Positions 21,252 to 33,598 of a stretch of DNA of 64,000 nucleotides are shown here, one piece after another. Where the stretch lies: assembly GCA_016081115.2 (NCBI GenBank), contig JABTTQ020003424.1, forward strand, positions 868,001 through 932,000, given 5' to 3'. How positions within the stretch are numbered: the stretch's first letter is position 1; each line of letters starts with the position of its first letter. The DNA comes from Rehmannia glutinosa. Taxonomy: Eukaryota; Streptophyta; Magnoliopsida; Lamiales; Orobanchaceae. Under the pieces are notes generated by a model. That model was not told the DNA's origin. It searched no databases and saw only the letters and a program-made list of their open reading frames with translations. The position numbers and the translations under genes are program-made.

Positions 21252-23423
21252 ATTATTGTATGGGGACTCATCACGTGGCGTTTTAATAATGAGAAGAATT
21301 ATCCTTCCAATCAATTAATCAAACATTAAAATGATGAAATATTTGTTTTTATATATGACTTTGTATGCAAATCTTTTTAGTACAATTCAACGACACAATT
21401 GAATACAAACGGAACACAAATGTGACAATAATTGCACCCGTGAAGAAGTTGGGTCATGCAACAATTTACTAGGATTTTCTTGCATTACATGGAGAGTGTC
21501 CCTACCATGGAAATTCTTGTGACTGCCTTTTTAATTTGTTTTTTCTTGCACTAAAATTTTTACGATAAAGAGAACAACATTGTAGTGTTATCTAGGTACT
21601 ATATCATCGTACATTCTAAAAAAACAAAACAAAAAAGGTACTATATTATCATAGTGATCAACATGAAAAAATGCATCATGAGAAAGCGCATGTATTGGAG
21701 TTACACTACTTTGGGGGTCTTTTAAGCTATTATACATTTTTGTTCTAAATTAAGATTAAGGAGAGAAGGGTGCTTGAACCTTCCTCAATCTTTCTTGTGG
21801 CCTTTAGACAACATATTTTTCTATGAATATACAACGGGCCAAGTAAAAACAAAATGGGATGGGTCGACCCGAGATTTCATCGGGCGTATTTTTTGTGGCT
21901 CAACTTAATCCATCAAATTTTTTTTGATCGGGCCATTAGTAGGACTAAAGTAAGCCCGATCCTTTTCGGGGATCTTAAAAATGAAGCTCAACTCTATATG
22001 TGAGCTAGTTGGGCTAGTCCATTGGGCCAAGCCAATATTGCCGACTCTAATTTTAAGGCGTTAGACATCTCTTGCCGCTTCATTTTTCTTACAAAAGTCC
22101 CATCTTGTCCTAACTCCTATCTATACCTGTCTAATTCGCCGAGGGGTTAGCATTGTTTAGGCGCTATGCTTTCTGGTATGCCGTATGTCGTCCGCCTAAC
22201 ACTTAGCGGTTTTTAGAACAATGGTTATATTATATGGGGGCGTCCACAATTCTCTTTACTTCTCTTTATATATATATATATGTATATATATTATATGATA
22301 TTATTATTTCAAATCGTAATATAATCCACAGTTTCAAGTCAATATAAGTGTTTTATTATTATTTTTTTTGGTTTGGTTTCGAAACACATTATGGCACATT
22401 CAAGTACAAGATTCATTTCAAAGTAGTAGTCATCCCAACGGTACCAAAACTTTTGCATTTATACAAGAAATTATTAGATTTGGTTAAATTCGTACAATTT
22501 CTTTCTTATGACCTGTATTTTCAATACTAAATATAAGCAAACTAGACCTTCATTTGTCAAAATAAATAAATAAATAAACCTTCATGTTTGCAAGAATGAT
22601 ACTCAAAGAAATCGGCTTGTACTTGGCTTAGGCACTTTTAGCCCAACTCAGTTTAGCCCATTTAAAATTAACAAAATATGTAAAATTTGTGGAAAAACCA
22701 TCCTGGCCCGCTCCAAGACACCCTGCTTCGGTATGTGTCGACTTTTCAACATTTCATATTCAAGCCCATTGCTTCTCCATCACGTGATGTGATTTATGTT
22801 TGTTTCTATTTTTATTTTACAACAAATTCATTATTTTTTTCTTTTTTTCCAAAAGATAGAAATTGATTGAAAACTCAAACACAAACTTACAACCATTGTC
22901 AATTGGTAGAACCTCCTTGCACAAACAATTGTCGAGGAAAAAGAACACTCCTACGTGAAGAGAGTTGGAGACCAAAACATTCCATACAATGAGGAACAAG
23001 GCACTCCCCATTTGCGACCAACAAGATCACACGACCACACACCGGAAACAAGCAACCACCACTCACTGTAAGACATATACAACATACCTACTTACGGGAT
23101 TCGCCCTCAACCGGGGACTACAAATAAAACTACAAAAGTAAAACAACAACGAAACAACCTAAATACCAAACTACTCTCTCTCTCTCTCTCTCTCTCTCTT
23201 AGATCCACCATCGCATCCCATCTAGCCTTGACTGCTGTAGTAGTCGCGACTGCTCACCAATTCGAAGAGTCGAAACACCGATCAACCACCAAGAACCCAA
23301 AACCAACTCATCTAATGCAACAAGTTGAGTAAAGCATCCCCACCTTGGGGGCATTGGGTTGAGAAACATGGATGTCAAGATCTGACAAAAGAAACCATGG
23401 AGGAGATGGGGACCGACGACATC
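21252..23423. other. Intergenic, no gene seen
   Basis: AT-rich DNA with TE-like scraps (for example gggatgggtcgacccgag near 21857 and tagcggtttttagaacaatgg near 22203). A (ct)n microsatellite of about 13 units lies at 23174-23200. The short open frames here carry no family features. Confidence 0.5.
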
Positions 23424-23603
23424 AAGGGCGGAGCCAGGAAAATATATGGGGTGGTAGATCGACACGAAATTGGGGTGGCCGATACACGAAAAATCGTATA
23501 AATTATAATTTAAATTTTTTTTAAAAAATTTATAGTGTAATTTTTTTTTTTTTTTTAAAAATGGGGGGGCCGGGGCCCGGAGTGGCCCCTATCTCCGCCC
23601 TTG
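23424..23603. mobile_element. MITE-like repeat, 'ggcggagcca' family, copy 3
   Basis: Perfect 11-bp terminal inverted repeats (caagggcggag ... ctccgcccttg), an A/T-rich centre with a T16 run, and GC-rich 'gggggccggggcccgg' near the right end. Flanks carry 'acgaca' on both sides, at an offset that would suit a 9-bp duplication only imperfectly. Confidence 0.6.
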
Positions 23604-25944
23604 ACGACAGTCATTGCCGGCCAAGGCCGAGACTGGAAGGGGGAGGCGTTCAGAGTGGAGTAGAGTGACATTTTTGTAAAGCTCTGTCAGAAAAATGATA
23701 TTCTAGAGAAGGGAGAGAACTAAGTTTAACTAGCTTAAAAGCTAAAACAAAATCATTATAATTTTTTTTTTTCAAAACACATTTAAATATATATAACTTT
23801 TTTTTCAAAATATTATTCTATTAATGACTTTTTAATAGATTCATTCTCAATCCATTCTCCCAACATCATATTTATAAGATACATAATACAGATTAGGTAA
23901 GAAACACATAAAAGAATCACGATTATTGCAATCAAATACTGAAAGACACCAAACTAGCAAATGATAGGATAAATACATTTTTGATACTTTGACAAAATAT
24001 ATAATTGGACCTCAAGAGCATATTCTTTAGGATCTTCTCTTTGATGTGATATATACTTTATCATACATAACAAATCTAACTACAAAAAGAATACAATTAT
24101 GCAGCAACAAATTAAATTGAGGGAAAACTCTTAAAAGGGTTTCAAATTCAAGAGAGCTGCTGAACAAATCTCCATTTTTGCTTTCTTAGCTTTCAGAATT
24201 AATCTTCTCAACCATTATGAATCAAAAGGTAACCAAAATACTTTTTTTTTTCCCTTTTTCTGCATTTAACTCATCTGATTTATTTGTTATACTTGTGTTT
24301 ATATATTGATTTATCTGTACAAAGTTTAATTAAAATGTCATTTTTTTCTTAAATTATGAGTATTGCAATTAAGTGAGCCAAAACAACTTATCTTCCATTT
24401 GGTAATATAAATTGCAATTTTTTACCAACAAAACTTAATGGCAAATATTAGAATTTAAACTTGGAACAGATGAAATACTATGTTTGCATTTGTTTTGTGT
24501 GTATTATTATGATCTTATGGTACTTGAATTTTAATTTTGTATTTTAACGAAGTTCATAATTATTACTTCTACAAGTTGAACTCAAAAATATTAACTTTAG
24601 AATTTTTTAACGTAATGAGCTCAAGTTAGGCTTTAGTAAAGAAACTAAAGATAGAAGTTCTAGGCTTTTTTTTTTTTTTTTTTTTTTCCTTTCTTTTCTG
24701 GATAGTTATGTAATTGATACAATTTGGGCCAGTAAACACTTTTTAAGCAGCCATCCAATCTATCATTCAGGCCTTATTTAGAACAGGATATACAATCCCC
24801 GGCCCAAAGAAAATTCGAGATTACAGCCCAAATGTTCAGGCGGACTAGACATAAATGTGGCCCACCACTCTAAAGATCATCTCCTAATGAACCGATACCG
24901 TACGCGATTTATGAAATCTTGTCCTAAATTTCACTTATTACGTGATTAATTTAATTGATTAAAGTCAATTAACATTACGACTTATGATAAATATTGGTCG
25001 ATATTGCACGTGACCTTGTCGCTTAAATATCTTCAAAAGGCGTGTACTTGATTTGTATATTAACTATTTATTATCACCTTAATTTATTAGATAAAAAATA
25101 AATGTCCTACATGCTACAATAACATTTTACTTAATCTATGCTTAAAAAATCCCTTCTCCTTATTTATGGGGATGCCAGTGAGGCATATATCTAAAAACTC
25201 AGACCCGCACTGTCCCGACACACCGCGGGTTAATAATATTAAATATAAAAATTAAAAAAAAAAAGAAAAATATTTATAATCTAAGTATAAAATATTCTTT
25301 ACAAAAATTGTTATTGTCAAGTTATAAATGATAAATATATATTAAATATATAAAAATATATTATAATATATTATATATGCAAAATATATATTAAATTTAT
25401 TAAAAAATTGCTAAATGAGGCGACGAAAGTGATCTGTGATTGCACGTGGCCCCACCTCATTGTGGGTTTCGAGCAAGGGCGACCAAACAGGTCCGGTCAA
25501 TGCGTGTCGGACCAAAATTATCATCCCTACTTATTTCCATAAATTAGATATATTAGGTATGGAATTCCTTCAAAGAGTGTGCTTTATGACCAACATTGTA
25601 ATTTTTTGGGGTATAATATTAAATTATATTCAAAATATTTTTGAAAATTAAAAGAAAAATTATATTACAGCTGCCAGAGGCCCAAACTCAAAACCTAACG
25701 TCATCTAACGGCCGTTAAACTCCCAACTCATTACCCACATTCGTTGGTCTTTTATCGACCTCCGTTACTCCGAACCTCAGGCCCCGTAATCCCGAACCTC
25801 TATCACTGTTTTTAAATGACCCTCTTTTCATTTTCCGTAGTCTCATTGAACGTAGAAAACCAAAATTATCGGACGAAAAAGCGCTGAAAAAGTTTCAACG
25901 AAAGGTCATCATTCGGCGGCGATTGAGATCGGAGATTGGAAACG
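23604..25944. other. Intergenic and RTNLB3-like upstream flank
   Basis: No gene is supported. A T run of about 22 lies at 24667-24688 and AT-repeat DNA at 25250-25400. From about 25690 the base composition becomes more mixed (gttaaactcccaactcatta..), which fits the promoter and 5' leader of the gene starting at 25945. A short ATGAATCAAAAG|gtaacc at 24217 looks like a tiny first exon, but no second exon was found. Confidence 0.45.
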
Positions 25945-28118
25945 ATGGCCGATCACGCTGGTGAGCACGAGAAACACGAATCGGCTGCTGAATCTCTGAT
26001 CGATAAGATCACGGAGAAGTTTCACGGCTCCGATTCGTCTTCGTCGGATTCCGACGACGATAATGACATCAAATCGACCGCCGCTGCTGTGAAAGCCAAG
26101 ATCTACCGCCTATTCGGCCGGGAAAGGCCCGTGCACAAGGTTCTAGGCGGTGGAAAACGTACGGCATTCTATTCTGGATTTTTTGGATTGGTTTTAATTA
26201 CTCGTAGATTTTTAAGGATATATGATGTTGTATTTGTGTTTGATGTGCTTGGATGTATGGTTATATTAGTGCCGAAACCAATTGATCTTGTTTTTGCAGG
26301 GAACTTGAAGATTATATTTTTTTCCTTTGTGAGTAGACGCAGATTTACTGTTACAAAATGTAATATTCAAATGAAATTGTGTATAGGTTTGTTAGGCTTG
26401 ATAAGGTGGAAATTATGTTTTTTTGTTGATTTTACTTCTAGATATGCATTTCCGCAACGTACTATTTATGATGGTATCTTGATGTTGTAGCAATATAGAT
26501 GCTGATAGGAAATTTTGAATATAGTGGAAATGGGAGAGCATATGTTCTTTTTTTCTTCTGGAACACCAATGCCTTGGTTCATTTGTTTTACTGAATTATT
26601 CTGGAAAGTTGTATTGCCGGAGATTTATGTGCCAGATCTGTTTTACTTTGCCTGTAGTTACTAGTATTTGTTTGAGATGTATCTGCAAATGTGCATTATT
26701 AACTGCACTTTGGGATAATAGCCAATAGTGTTCCTTGTTTGTTGCTGTATTGGCATATAACTACTGCTCCTTTTGTGCCAAGATCAAGTGTTTCTTTTGA
26801 TTGAAGTATCTCACTTTTCGTTTGACTATGGATATGCCGATTCAAATGGAATGTTCGCCTGACTGATGCTTTTTTGTGCCCATGTTTTGATCCAAAACTG
26901 TAAATGAAGTGCTATTAGTAGATATTAAGTCTGCCATCCATATTTCAGACATCCCTTTTGTCTCACATTGTTTGTTGAAACCATTTAAGGGTATAATATG
27001 GGTATTATAAAGTAGAGATCTTATCAATATGCATCAATATACTTTCTCATTCTTATGCACTTGCAAGCAGACATCATTTTATTTTTGTATTGTATATCTC
27101 ATGGTGATGAATTTTCTTGCAGCTGCTGATATTTTCCTATGGAGGGACAAGAAAGTTTCTGCTGGTGTGCTTGGTGTTGCCACTGCAAATTGGGTGCTTT
27201 TTGAATTGCTTGAGTACCATTTGCTCACACTAGTGTGCCATATCCTGATCCTTGGTCTGGCGATCATCTTTTTGTGGTCAAATGCATCCACCTTTATCAA
27301 CAAGTATGCTTGCTGCCTTGCTGGTTGACCTATAATCTCTTTTTCTTTTTATATTTTTCGCATGCATCTTACTCTCTCTTATGCTTTCCAGGTCTCCACC
27401 TAAGATCCCAAATGTTGTTATTCCTGAGGATATTGTCCTGGGTGTAGCTTCTTCCTTAGGATTGAAATCAATCGAGCCCTCGCCACCCTTCGAGATGTTG
27501 CATCAGGGAGAGATCTAAAGAAATTTCTTGCAGTATGTGAATCTTCTCTGACTCTCATGGTTGCAAAATTTAATTTGTTTGTTCATGCCATCAATTTAGC
27601 ATTTTAATTTTCTTAAAACCCAGACCGAAGACATCTCTGTGGCCTATTATTTTCTTGATTGTGTAGGTGACTAGGTGATTGAATCACTGTATTGAATATA
27701 TTAAGTTTTGTATTGGCCCATTCAGTTCTTATTCGAATAATGTATTCTGTTTTTTTAGATCATTGCCGGCCTGTGGGTTCTTTCCGTGCTGGGAAGTTGC
27801 TTCAACTTCCTGACCTTGTTCTACATTTGTAAGTATCTTGCAGATTGTGTCTCTATGAATGGTTCTTGATTTGGATTTATAGGCATTGTCATTTGCATTT
27901 CCTAATTGGATTTTTTCTGGGTTTCCACTTTTTACCCTCCAAAAACAGGTTTTGTTTTGTTGCTCTCGCTGCCTGTGCTTTACGAGAAGTATGAGGACCA
28001 GATCGATTCTTTTGCTGAGAAAGCTGAAGCAGAGCTGAAGAAACAATATGTGGTGTTCAATGCCAAGGTTCTAAGTAAAATCCCGAAAGGGCCTTTGAAA
28101 GACAAGAAGTTCCTCTAG
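25945..28118 (+). CDS. RTNLB3: Reticulon-like protein B (RTNLB3-like), five exons, one-base frameshift in exon 3
   Basis: Reticulons insert paired hydrophobic hairpins into the ER membrane and curve it into tubules. Exons read from splice sites: 25945-26158, 27123-27303, 27392-27532, 27759-27828, 27949-28118. All introns are GT-AG and the phases fit. The total is 776 bases; one more gives 258 residues, normal for RTNLB. Seen in order: acidic N terminus (HGSDSSSSDSDDDND), RPVHKVLGGGKPADIFLWRD across intron 1, two hydrophobic regions (VLFELLEYHLLTLVCHILIL; IIAGLWVLSVLGSCFNFLTL), and the C-terminal VLYEKYEDQIDS...AKVLSKIPKGPLKDKKFL. The frame breaks in exon 3 at 'ttgaaatc' (27462-27469), where the family has R-A-L-A-T-L-R-D-V-A-S-G-R-D-L; this is readable again after adding one base. 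Start is the ATG at 25945. Gene order suggests RTNLB3; RTNLB1, 2 or 4 are alternatives. Confidence 0.88.
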
Positions 28119-28550
28119 ACCCCCATGAATGGTATTAGTAGGTTCTCACAGTGATGATCTGTTGGGTTAGTTGTGTGCTTTTTTCAATTTGTGTTATGAC
28201 TCAGTTGTTTGATAGAACCCTTGTTGTTACCAGTTTCAGTTTTGACTATGTCTGGGTTCATAACTTAAAAACGAAAATGTTATTTAGGCATTTTTGGTTT
28301 TGTGTTGTCATTACAATTTTATAAATTAATGTCTCAGTGATAGTTATTAGTTGGAATGATGAGTGGCAAAATTTTCTTTTGATCTGTGTTTTCTGTTTAG
28401 GAATTATATTTGATAATCCTTGATGATGTAATAATCCATCAAGATGCATTGTGAATTATAAGCCGTTTGCAATGAAAAATACTTTCCAGAAGTGAACCTG
28501 CTGTGGTGGATTGGTAAGTTCGAATTGCTCTGATTTATTCTTATATTCCC
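28119..28550 (+). other. RTNLB3-like 3' UTR and flank
   Basis: T-rich downstream sequence up to the MITE at 28551, fitting a 3' untranslated region. No other gene. Confidence 0.5.
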
Positions 28551-28743
28551 TAGGGGTGGCAATTTGGGTCATCAGATTGGGTTTGTGTTTGGTTTCGGGA
28601 TATGCCTAGAATACATCAAAAATCAATTATATCATAAAACAAATACGTTTTGGACAAATTGGTAATATTCTCGGGTTTCTCTCAATAACTTCGGTCGAGT
28701 TTGCGTTGGGTTATCGTGTCGGGTCAAGGGTTGCCACCCTTAA
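28551..28743. mobile_element. Short hAT-type MITE
   Basis: The left end is taggggtggcaatttgggtc; the right end read inward is taagggtggcaacccttgac. The body contains cgggttt/gggtcggg-type words. The flanks atattccc and ttattccc are a plausible 8-bp target duplication with one mismatch. Confidence 0.7.
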
Positions 28744-30204
28744 ATTATTCCCGTTGTTGGATTGAAGAATGAGTCTTGGCCACAATGACTTGTTAAGAGA
28801 GTTGGGGGTGATTCTGGTGGTGCACACTGCAGATTTCTTTTGGTCAATGGTGTGGTGAAGATTTGTAAAAGTGCTGTTGTTTGAATGACTGGTTTGTAGT
28901 GAAGATTTTGTTAAATTTGATTTGCAAATATAACAGGTTTTGGTTTGATAAAAAATTGAAACAAAAGCAGTCCAGCATCTGGGTAGAATTTCAAGCTAAA
29001 CTGGAATGTTTATGAATCAATGTATATTTCACTCCATTCATTCAATAATTTCACTGGTGACAAAGATATGGATAATATTAGTAGTCTTGTTTCAATGACT
29101 GGTGTATAAGGATTTTGCTAATCCAATTTTGCAGGGCTTCGGTTGAGTGGGGACTTTAGTCGACACATTTGATCCTGATAATGATTATTAAACTATATTC
29201 GAGTCGACACATTTAATATTAATGATAAATGAGTTAGGTTTAATGTTGGTGTGAATGAATCGAAGTATATTTCTTGCTTTGTTCACCGAAACCTTACCTA
29301 TTTTTTTTTTTTTTTTTTTGTTGGATTTTTGACAGTTTGCACGTTTTTCGGTTGTGGAGGTGTGGTTGAATATAGGGATGAAAAATGGGGTGGATCCAAA
29401 CCGGACCTACCTGGTTTGGTAGGTTTTTAAAGTAGTAAACGGGGTGGGAGGTCTAGGTTTTTTTTTATTTTCAAACCCGCCCTCTTCTCTCGCTATTATT
29501 TTTTTTGATAAGAATATTTCATTAATTAATTCAAATTAGCAATACATATTGATAGAAGATATAAGCAAATCTGTTAAAAACCATAAAAGATAGAAACTAT
29601 AAAAAGATTCATAGCATTATGTTAATAATAAAAATCACTGAAAACCTACATCTTGCAAAAAATCTATAGTATCTAATATACAAATGATTCGATTTGTCTA
29701 AAGAAGACCATAATATGATTCGTTATGTTAAGACGGATCGAAAACTTGCTAGTCTAATCGTTCACAAAGGAAAAGACACGCAAACAAAATTGTGGCAAAC
29801 CAAACGCCGCACTGGATAGCGAAATCACAAACAAGAAAATAAACAAATAAGTTAGATATATGTGAAACAAACCACTTATTTAGAAAATAAATTGATAATA
29901 AAAGTTGTAGATGGGGTGATTTCAAGACAAAAAATGTCCAAATATCACTCCTTAGACTCTTAATAATGAAGGGGAAGAAAGAGAAACAAAAGAAAGAAAT
30001 AGTTTGAGAGAAAAAATATTTTATTTTAATACATATGTATTCGCGAAATATTATATTTTTGTAAAAAAAAAACTTATCGTCTTAATTTTAACAAATTTAT
30101 ATTGACATTTTCAAAATTATAAAGCATTATGATTGGTCTAACTCGAACCTAACGAGTCAGGGTTGAGTCACTTGGGTGGGTCGCATGGGATAAGATCTCA
30201 TGTT
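28744..30204. other. Intergenic with TE scraps
   Basis: No gene. A T run of about 20 lies at 29301-29320. A hAT-like end (tagggatgaaaaatgggg) lies at 29373. The T-rich start 'ttttttttgataagaatatt' at 29502 followed by 'tcattaattaa' resembles a minus-strand LINE 3' end, with possible body to about 29990. Boundaries are not supported. Confidence 0.4.
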
Positions 30205-30345
30205 CCACGTTCCTTGTTACATTTCCTATTTCATATATTGGATGAATGACAAGTGTACAATTGTGACATCATATTGTATATGTGTTATTCATCCGATGCA
30301 ATAAAATAGAGAGTAAAATAGGGAAGTGGAATAGGAAAAACCTCA
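30205..30345. mobile_element. Palindromic MITE 'ggatgaatgac', copy 1
   Basis: Inverted inner repeats ggatgaatgacaagtgta and tatgtgttattcatccg, with outer ends gttccttgttac / agtggaataggaa. Similar layouts at 47445-47590 and 57683-57835 define the family. Confidence 0.55.
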
Positions 30346-30432
30346 ATTAGGGTCGCATGTCCACAAAAAATTATTGAGACAAATCTCCAATCGCAAAACT
30401 CGCCACATTACCATCTCTAGGTGGAATGAGAT

Positions 30433-30620
30433 GTTTTATTTTTAGTAAGTTGGTAGCGAGTGGTTGGAAGAGTCGGGGTTCAAGAAATTGAAATCTCAAA
30501 GAAATTGAAAGAGTCGGGGTTCGAACCTTGGTAAATACATTTACAAATGGTAATTGATACAACTAAATCTCAAAGAAAATTGAAAGAGTCGGGGTTCGAA
30601 CCTTGGTAAATACCCTTACA
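30433..30620 (-). mobile_element. Family-1 SINE with internal tandem duplication
   Basis: Minus-strand relative of the SINEs at 313-453 and 658-795 (gttcgaacc B box; taaatacccttacaaa). A segment of about 95-100 bp containing 'ctcaaagaaa(a)ttgaaagagtcgggg' and the B box is present twice, with a third partial 'gagtcggggttcaagaaatt'. It is flanked by aggtggaatgagat at 30419-30432 and 30622-30635, a good target duplication. Confidence 0.7.
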
Positions 30621-30635
30621 AAGGTGGAATGAGAT

Positions 30636-32568
30636 ATTTTTTTAGGTAGCAAAGGAAAGACAATGCGAACTTCAGGAAAAAACAACAAAAATAACCTAAA
30701 GACGCAATTTAAATGAAGGGCGTTTATGTCTCAAAGATTTTCGAGTGATATTGCCATTTTTTTTGCACGTGCTCGAGTATCGTCTAGATGGTCTTATGTT
30801 GCTTGTGGAATATTGGCCTAGGAGGCCGGGATCCTCGAGCCACAATTCCATAGACTTTATAGCTTCCGAGGAAGACATGAGTGAATGACAAGCGAGTAGT
30901 TGAGGAGTCGCCTAGCTTTAAAGCTTCCTATTTGTCTTGCTCTTCTTCATCCTCCATATCAGGACAAACACTTTAGTCTTTGATGCAATCATTGCTTTGA
31001 AACTCTCTAACGGATCGTTAAAGCTAAGGAAATAATCATTAAGCGGACGACTTTAGATACGAACTTCTATGGCAATCGTGGAGATCCACTTGGCTCTTTT
31101 CATATAAATTTGGTGCAATCATTGTGTCCTCATGAACCATAATTGAACTCCGTTCCGGTGGTTGACAAACAACCATAGTTCCATCGGGATTGACATTCGG
31201 ACCTTTGTGACCCACATTAGCATGAACGTGTGAGGGTTTATTCTCTCCATGCAAATCCTCCGATGTATCACCCAACACATTAAAAGAATTTCGTGTTTGA
31301 AAACCCAAAGTAGATGGTCCACCCTTCTTATGGTTAGTACTCATCTCCGTCGAACGAGCTTTCCGGGGCTTAACTTGAACCCAAGTTTCGAAACTACTTC
31401 ATTACTCTTATTAGCCGGAATCTTACCACGATTTCCCATCGTAATGGCCGATCATCCATGGATCGAGCTCTTATCGTTTGAACAATGTCGACTTTTTTTG
31501 TCGCGATCTCAATAATTCGTAATACGATGCCCAACAATACAATTAACACAAAAATCGGCAAATTCTCATAATCGATCGAAACAACATAAAATATCCCACC
31601 CTATCAACCATAATAAATTCCTGAAGAGATTTATTCAAATCAAGTTCAACTAATACTCGAACAAAATGTCCCACCTCCCGAACAATGAACGACTATCAAT
31701 TTGGATCGGAGTATCGCCGCACTTGCAATCTTCATAATCAATGAGGGATGCGATTTCGATACTTAGTTCATAAATCCGAACCCAAACTTGTACCATAGAA
31801 GTACTAATATTATAAGGATTGAAATTCGGGATCCAATTAGTGATGCGAATTATGCCCGGATTCAAATTTCGTGAAACTTAACGAAAGCATGATTACGATC
31901 TGCTATATCATTAAATTGTAAACTAAAATAACCCTTACCTAGTGGTACCTATCGCCAAGCATGTTGAATTCTCCAAACATCATGCAATTTCGATTTGAGC
32001 GCCTCTAACATGCACAACTTTGCCCATTTTTGAAGTAGGAGTCGTCGAGAATCCCATAACTCCGATGTACGTTGATGATAAATCCCTTCATCCATCGTTT
32101 GAATAAAAATCTCCTTTCATAACTGGAATTGTATCCTCCCGAAGTGCACTATTTTTGCAAAAGATTTATTCATAGCCATTTCTTGAAAACTTTGATCCGT
32201 TCTTGGATAATTCTTGGAATCTTGGAAGCCTGAACAACAAGATGATCTAAAACTTGAGGAAAACATATGGAATGTAAAGGATCTTGATTTTCTTGAAACA
32301 TTTGTGTAGGAAAAATCAAGAGAGGTAGTAAAAAACTATTTGATGTTCTTCTTGTTCAAGCTTGGACTATTCTTGTGAGTAGCATAATTAGGGTTTGGAA
32401 AAACCTTTGGTAAAACTCTAGGAGCATGGATTGAAGAATCATGAGATTTCATAATTTCGGGAAAAAAAGAAAAATCGAGCTCCATGAAAAACATCAAAAT
32501 GCGTCAACCATGGAGATTTGGAAGAAGAGAGCATCTTTTCTCAAAACCCTAAAAGTTTTCGTCACATC
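30636..32568 (-). mobile_element. LINE remnant: ORF1 (DUF4283/zinc knuckle) only
   Basis: On the minus strand, 31865-31650 reads IIRITNWIPNFNPYNIST and STSMVQVWVRIYELSIE, typical of the DUF4283 region of plant L1-type ORF1. Farther on, about 31560-31500, is a zinc-knuckle-like FCVNCIVGHRI. 31344-31039 is a low-complexity ORF1 tail. All of ORF2 is absent. The T run at 30636-30641 would be the A tail. Flanks aaggtggaatgagat at 30621-30635 and 32569-32583 are identical, an intact target duplication despite internal decay. Confidence 0.75.
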
Positions 32569-32763
32569 AAGGTGGAATGAGATGTTAAAGACATGAGTTA
32601 TTAAAATTAAAAGTAATTATTCTTTTTGGCAATACAATAAATCAAATATAATTTATAAAAGCATATAACTATACAAAAAGTTATGTATGATAGTCTAATG
32701 GGTCAAAATTTGTTAGACGAATCCTAAAAATAAACCAGGTGATGTTTTTATTTTATTAGCGAG

Positions 32764-33262
32764 GGACTAGTATAAGTAGTCCGTCTGCGAAAAGTATTAG
32801 CGAGTTCCTATGAAAAGTATTAGTACATAGTTAACTTGAAAGTATTAGTTTTTGTAATATTGGACAATGATATAATATCACGAAGCTGGAAAATATTAGG
32901 TTTTCATCCGAAAAGTATTAGTAGTCATTCGAAAAGTATTATTACATAGCTCACTTAAAAATATTTAATAACTTCCTAAAAAGTATTAGTTTTTTTTTGT
33001 CAAAAATATTAGTAGTCCCCGTGAAACGTATTAATAGTTCTCCTGAAAAAATATTAGTTTTTCCCTGAAAGGTTTTCAATAATTTTCCTGAAAAGTATTA
33101 GTTTTTCTAATAAAAAATATTTGTAGTCCCACCGAAAAGTATTAATAGGTCCTCTAAAATATATTAATATCCTGCTGGGTCACTGTGTCCACGGGTCGGG
33201 TAGATCCATTAGGTTGAATCCGTCTAACAGTTAGACCGTCTAACAGGAGACTAGTGTATGTC
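32764..33262. mobile_element. MITE-like element with gagac/gtctaac ends
   Basis: It starts gactagtataagtagtccgt and ends ccgtctaacaggagactagt, giving partly inverted termini. Near the right end are ttagaccgtctaac and gggtcgggtagatcc. Its interior is the tandem array at 32787-33175. The layout fits the dispersed 'gtgagacggtctcac' repeats of asterid genomes, but the class is not settled. Confidence 0.5.
32787..33175. repeat. Degenerate short tandem array (gaaaagtattagt)
   Basis: About fifteen diverged units of 20-35 bp, each carrying a core like cgaaaagtattagtag or ctgaaaaatattagttttt. Periodicity is irregular. No coding content. Confidence 0.75.
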
Positions 33263-33598
33263 CGCATTTTAAAAAATTGTTACATTTTTTTAATCCATAA
33301 GTGTTTAATTAAATTTATGTAAAAGATTATAAGTTGAAAAATAATGCTCATTGATAAAATCTCTTAAATCTTATACTTGTAAAGAAAAACAAGTAAAACT
33401 TTGCACAAAAGAATGCCGTAAAAAATGATAACTTTTATAATACTTAGAAGTCACATTTAGCCCCTCCACTCCTCTTTATTACAACACGACCTCTCACATC
33501 CATAACTTTGGTAATATAGTCTAATTGTAAATTATTTTCGAGCTACGGAAAAACATGATTTCCATTCATTTGTTGGCCGACGGTGTTTTTCATTACAT
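33263..33598. other. Spacer before the MULE
   Basis: AT-rich with no gene. The last nine bases (33590-33598, tcattacat) are the likely left target duplication of the MULE. Confidence 0.5.

Noticed and set aside
24217..24240. ATGAATCAAAAG followed by gtaacc as a short first exon (as in HMA-domain genes)
   Set aside because: No second exon with a heavy-metal-binding motif was found downstream.
26159..26490. Extension of the first RTNLB3 frame to 184 residues
   Set aside because: Read-through of intron 1; the splice to 27123 restores the conserved GGGKPADIFLWRD.
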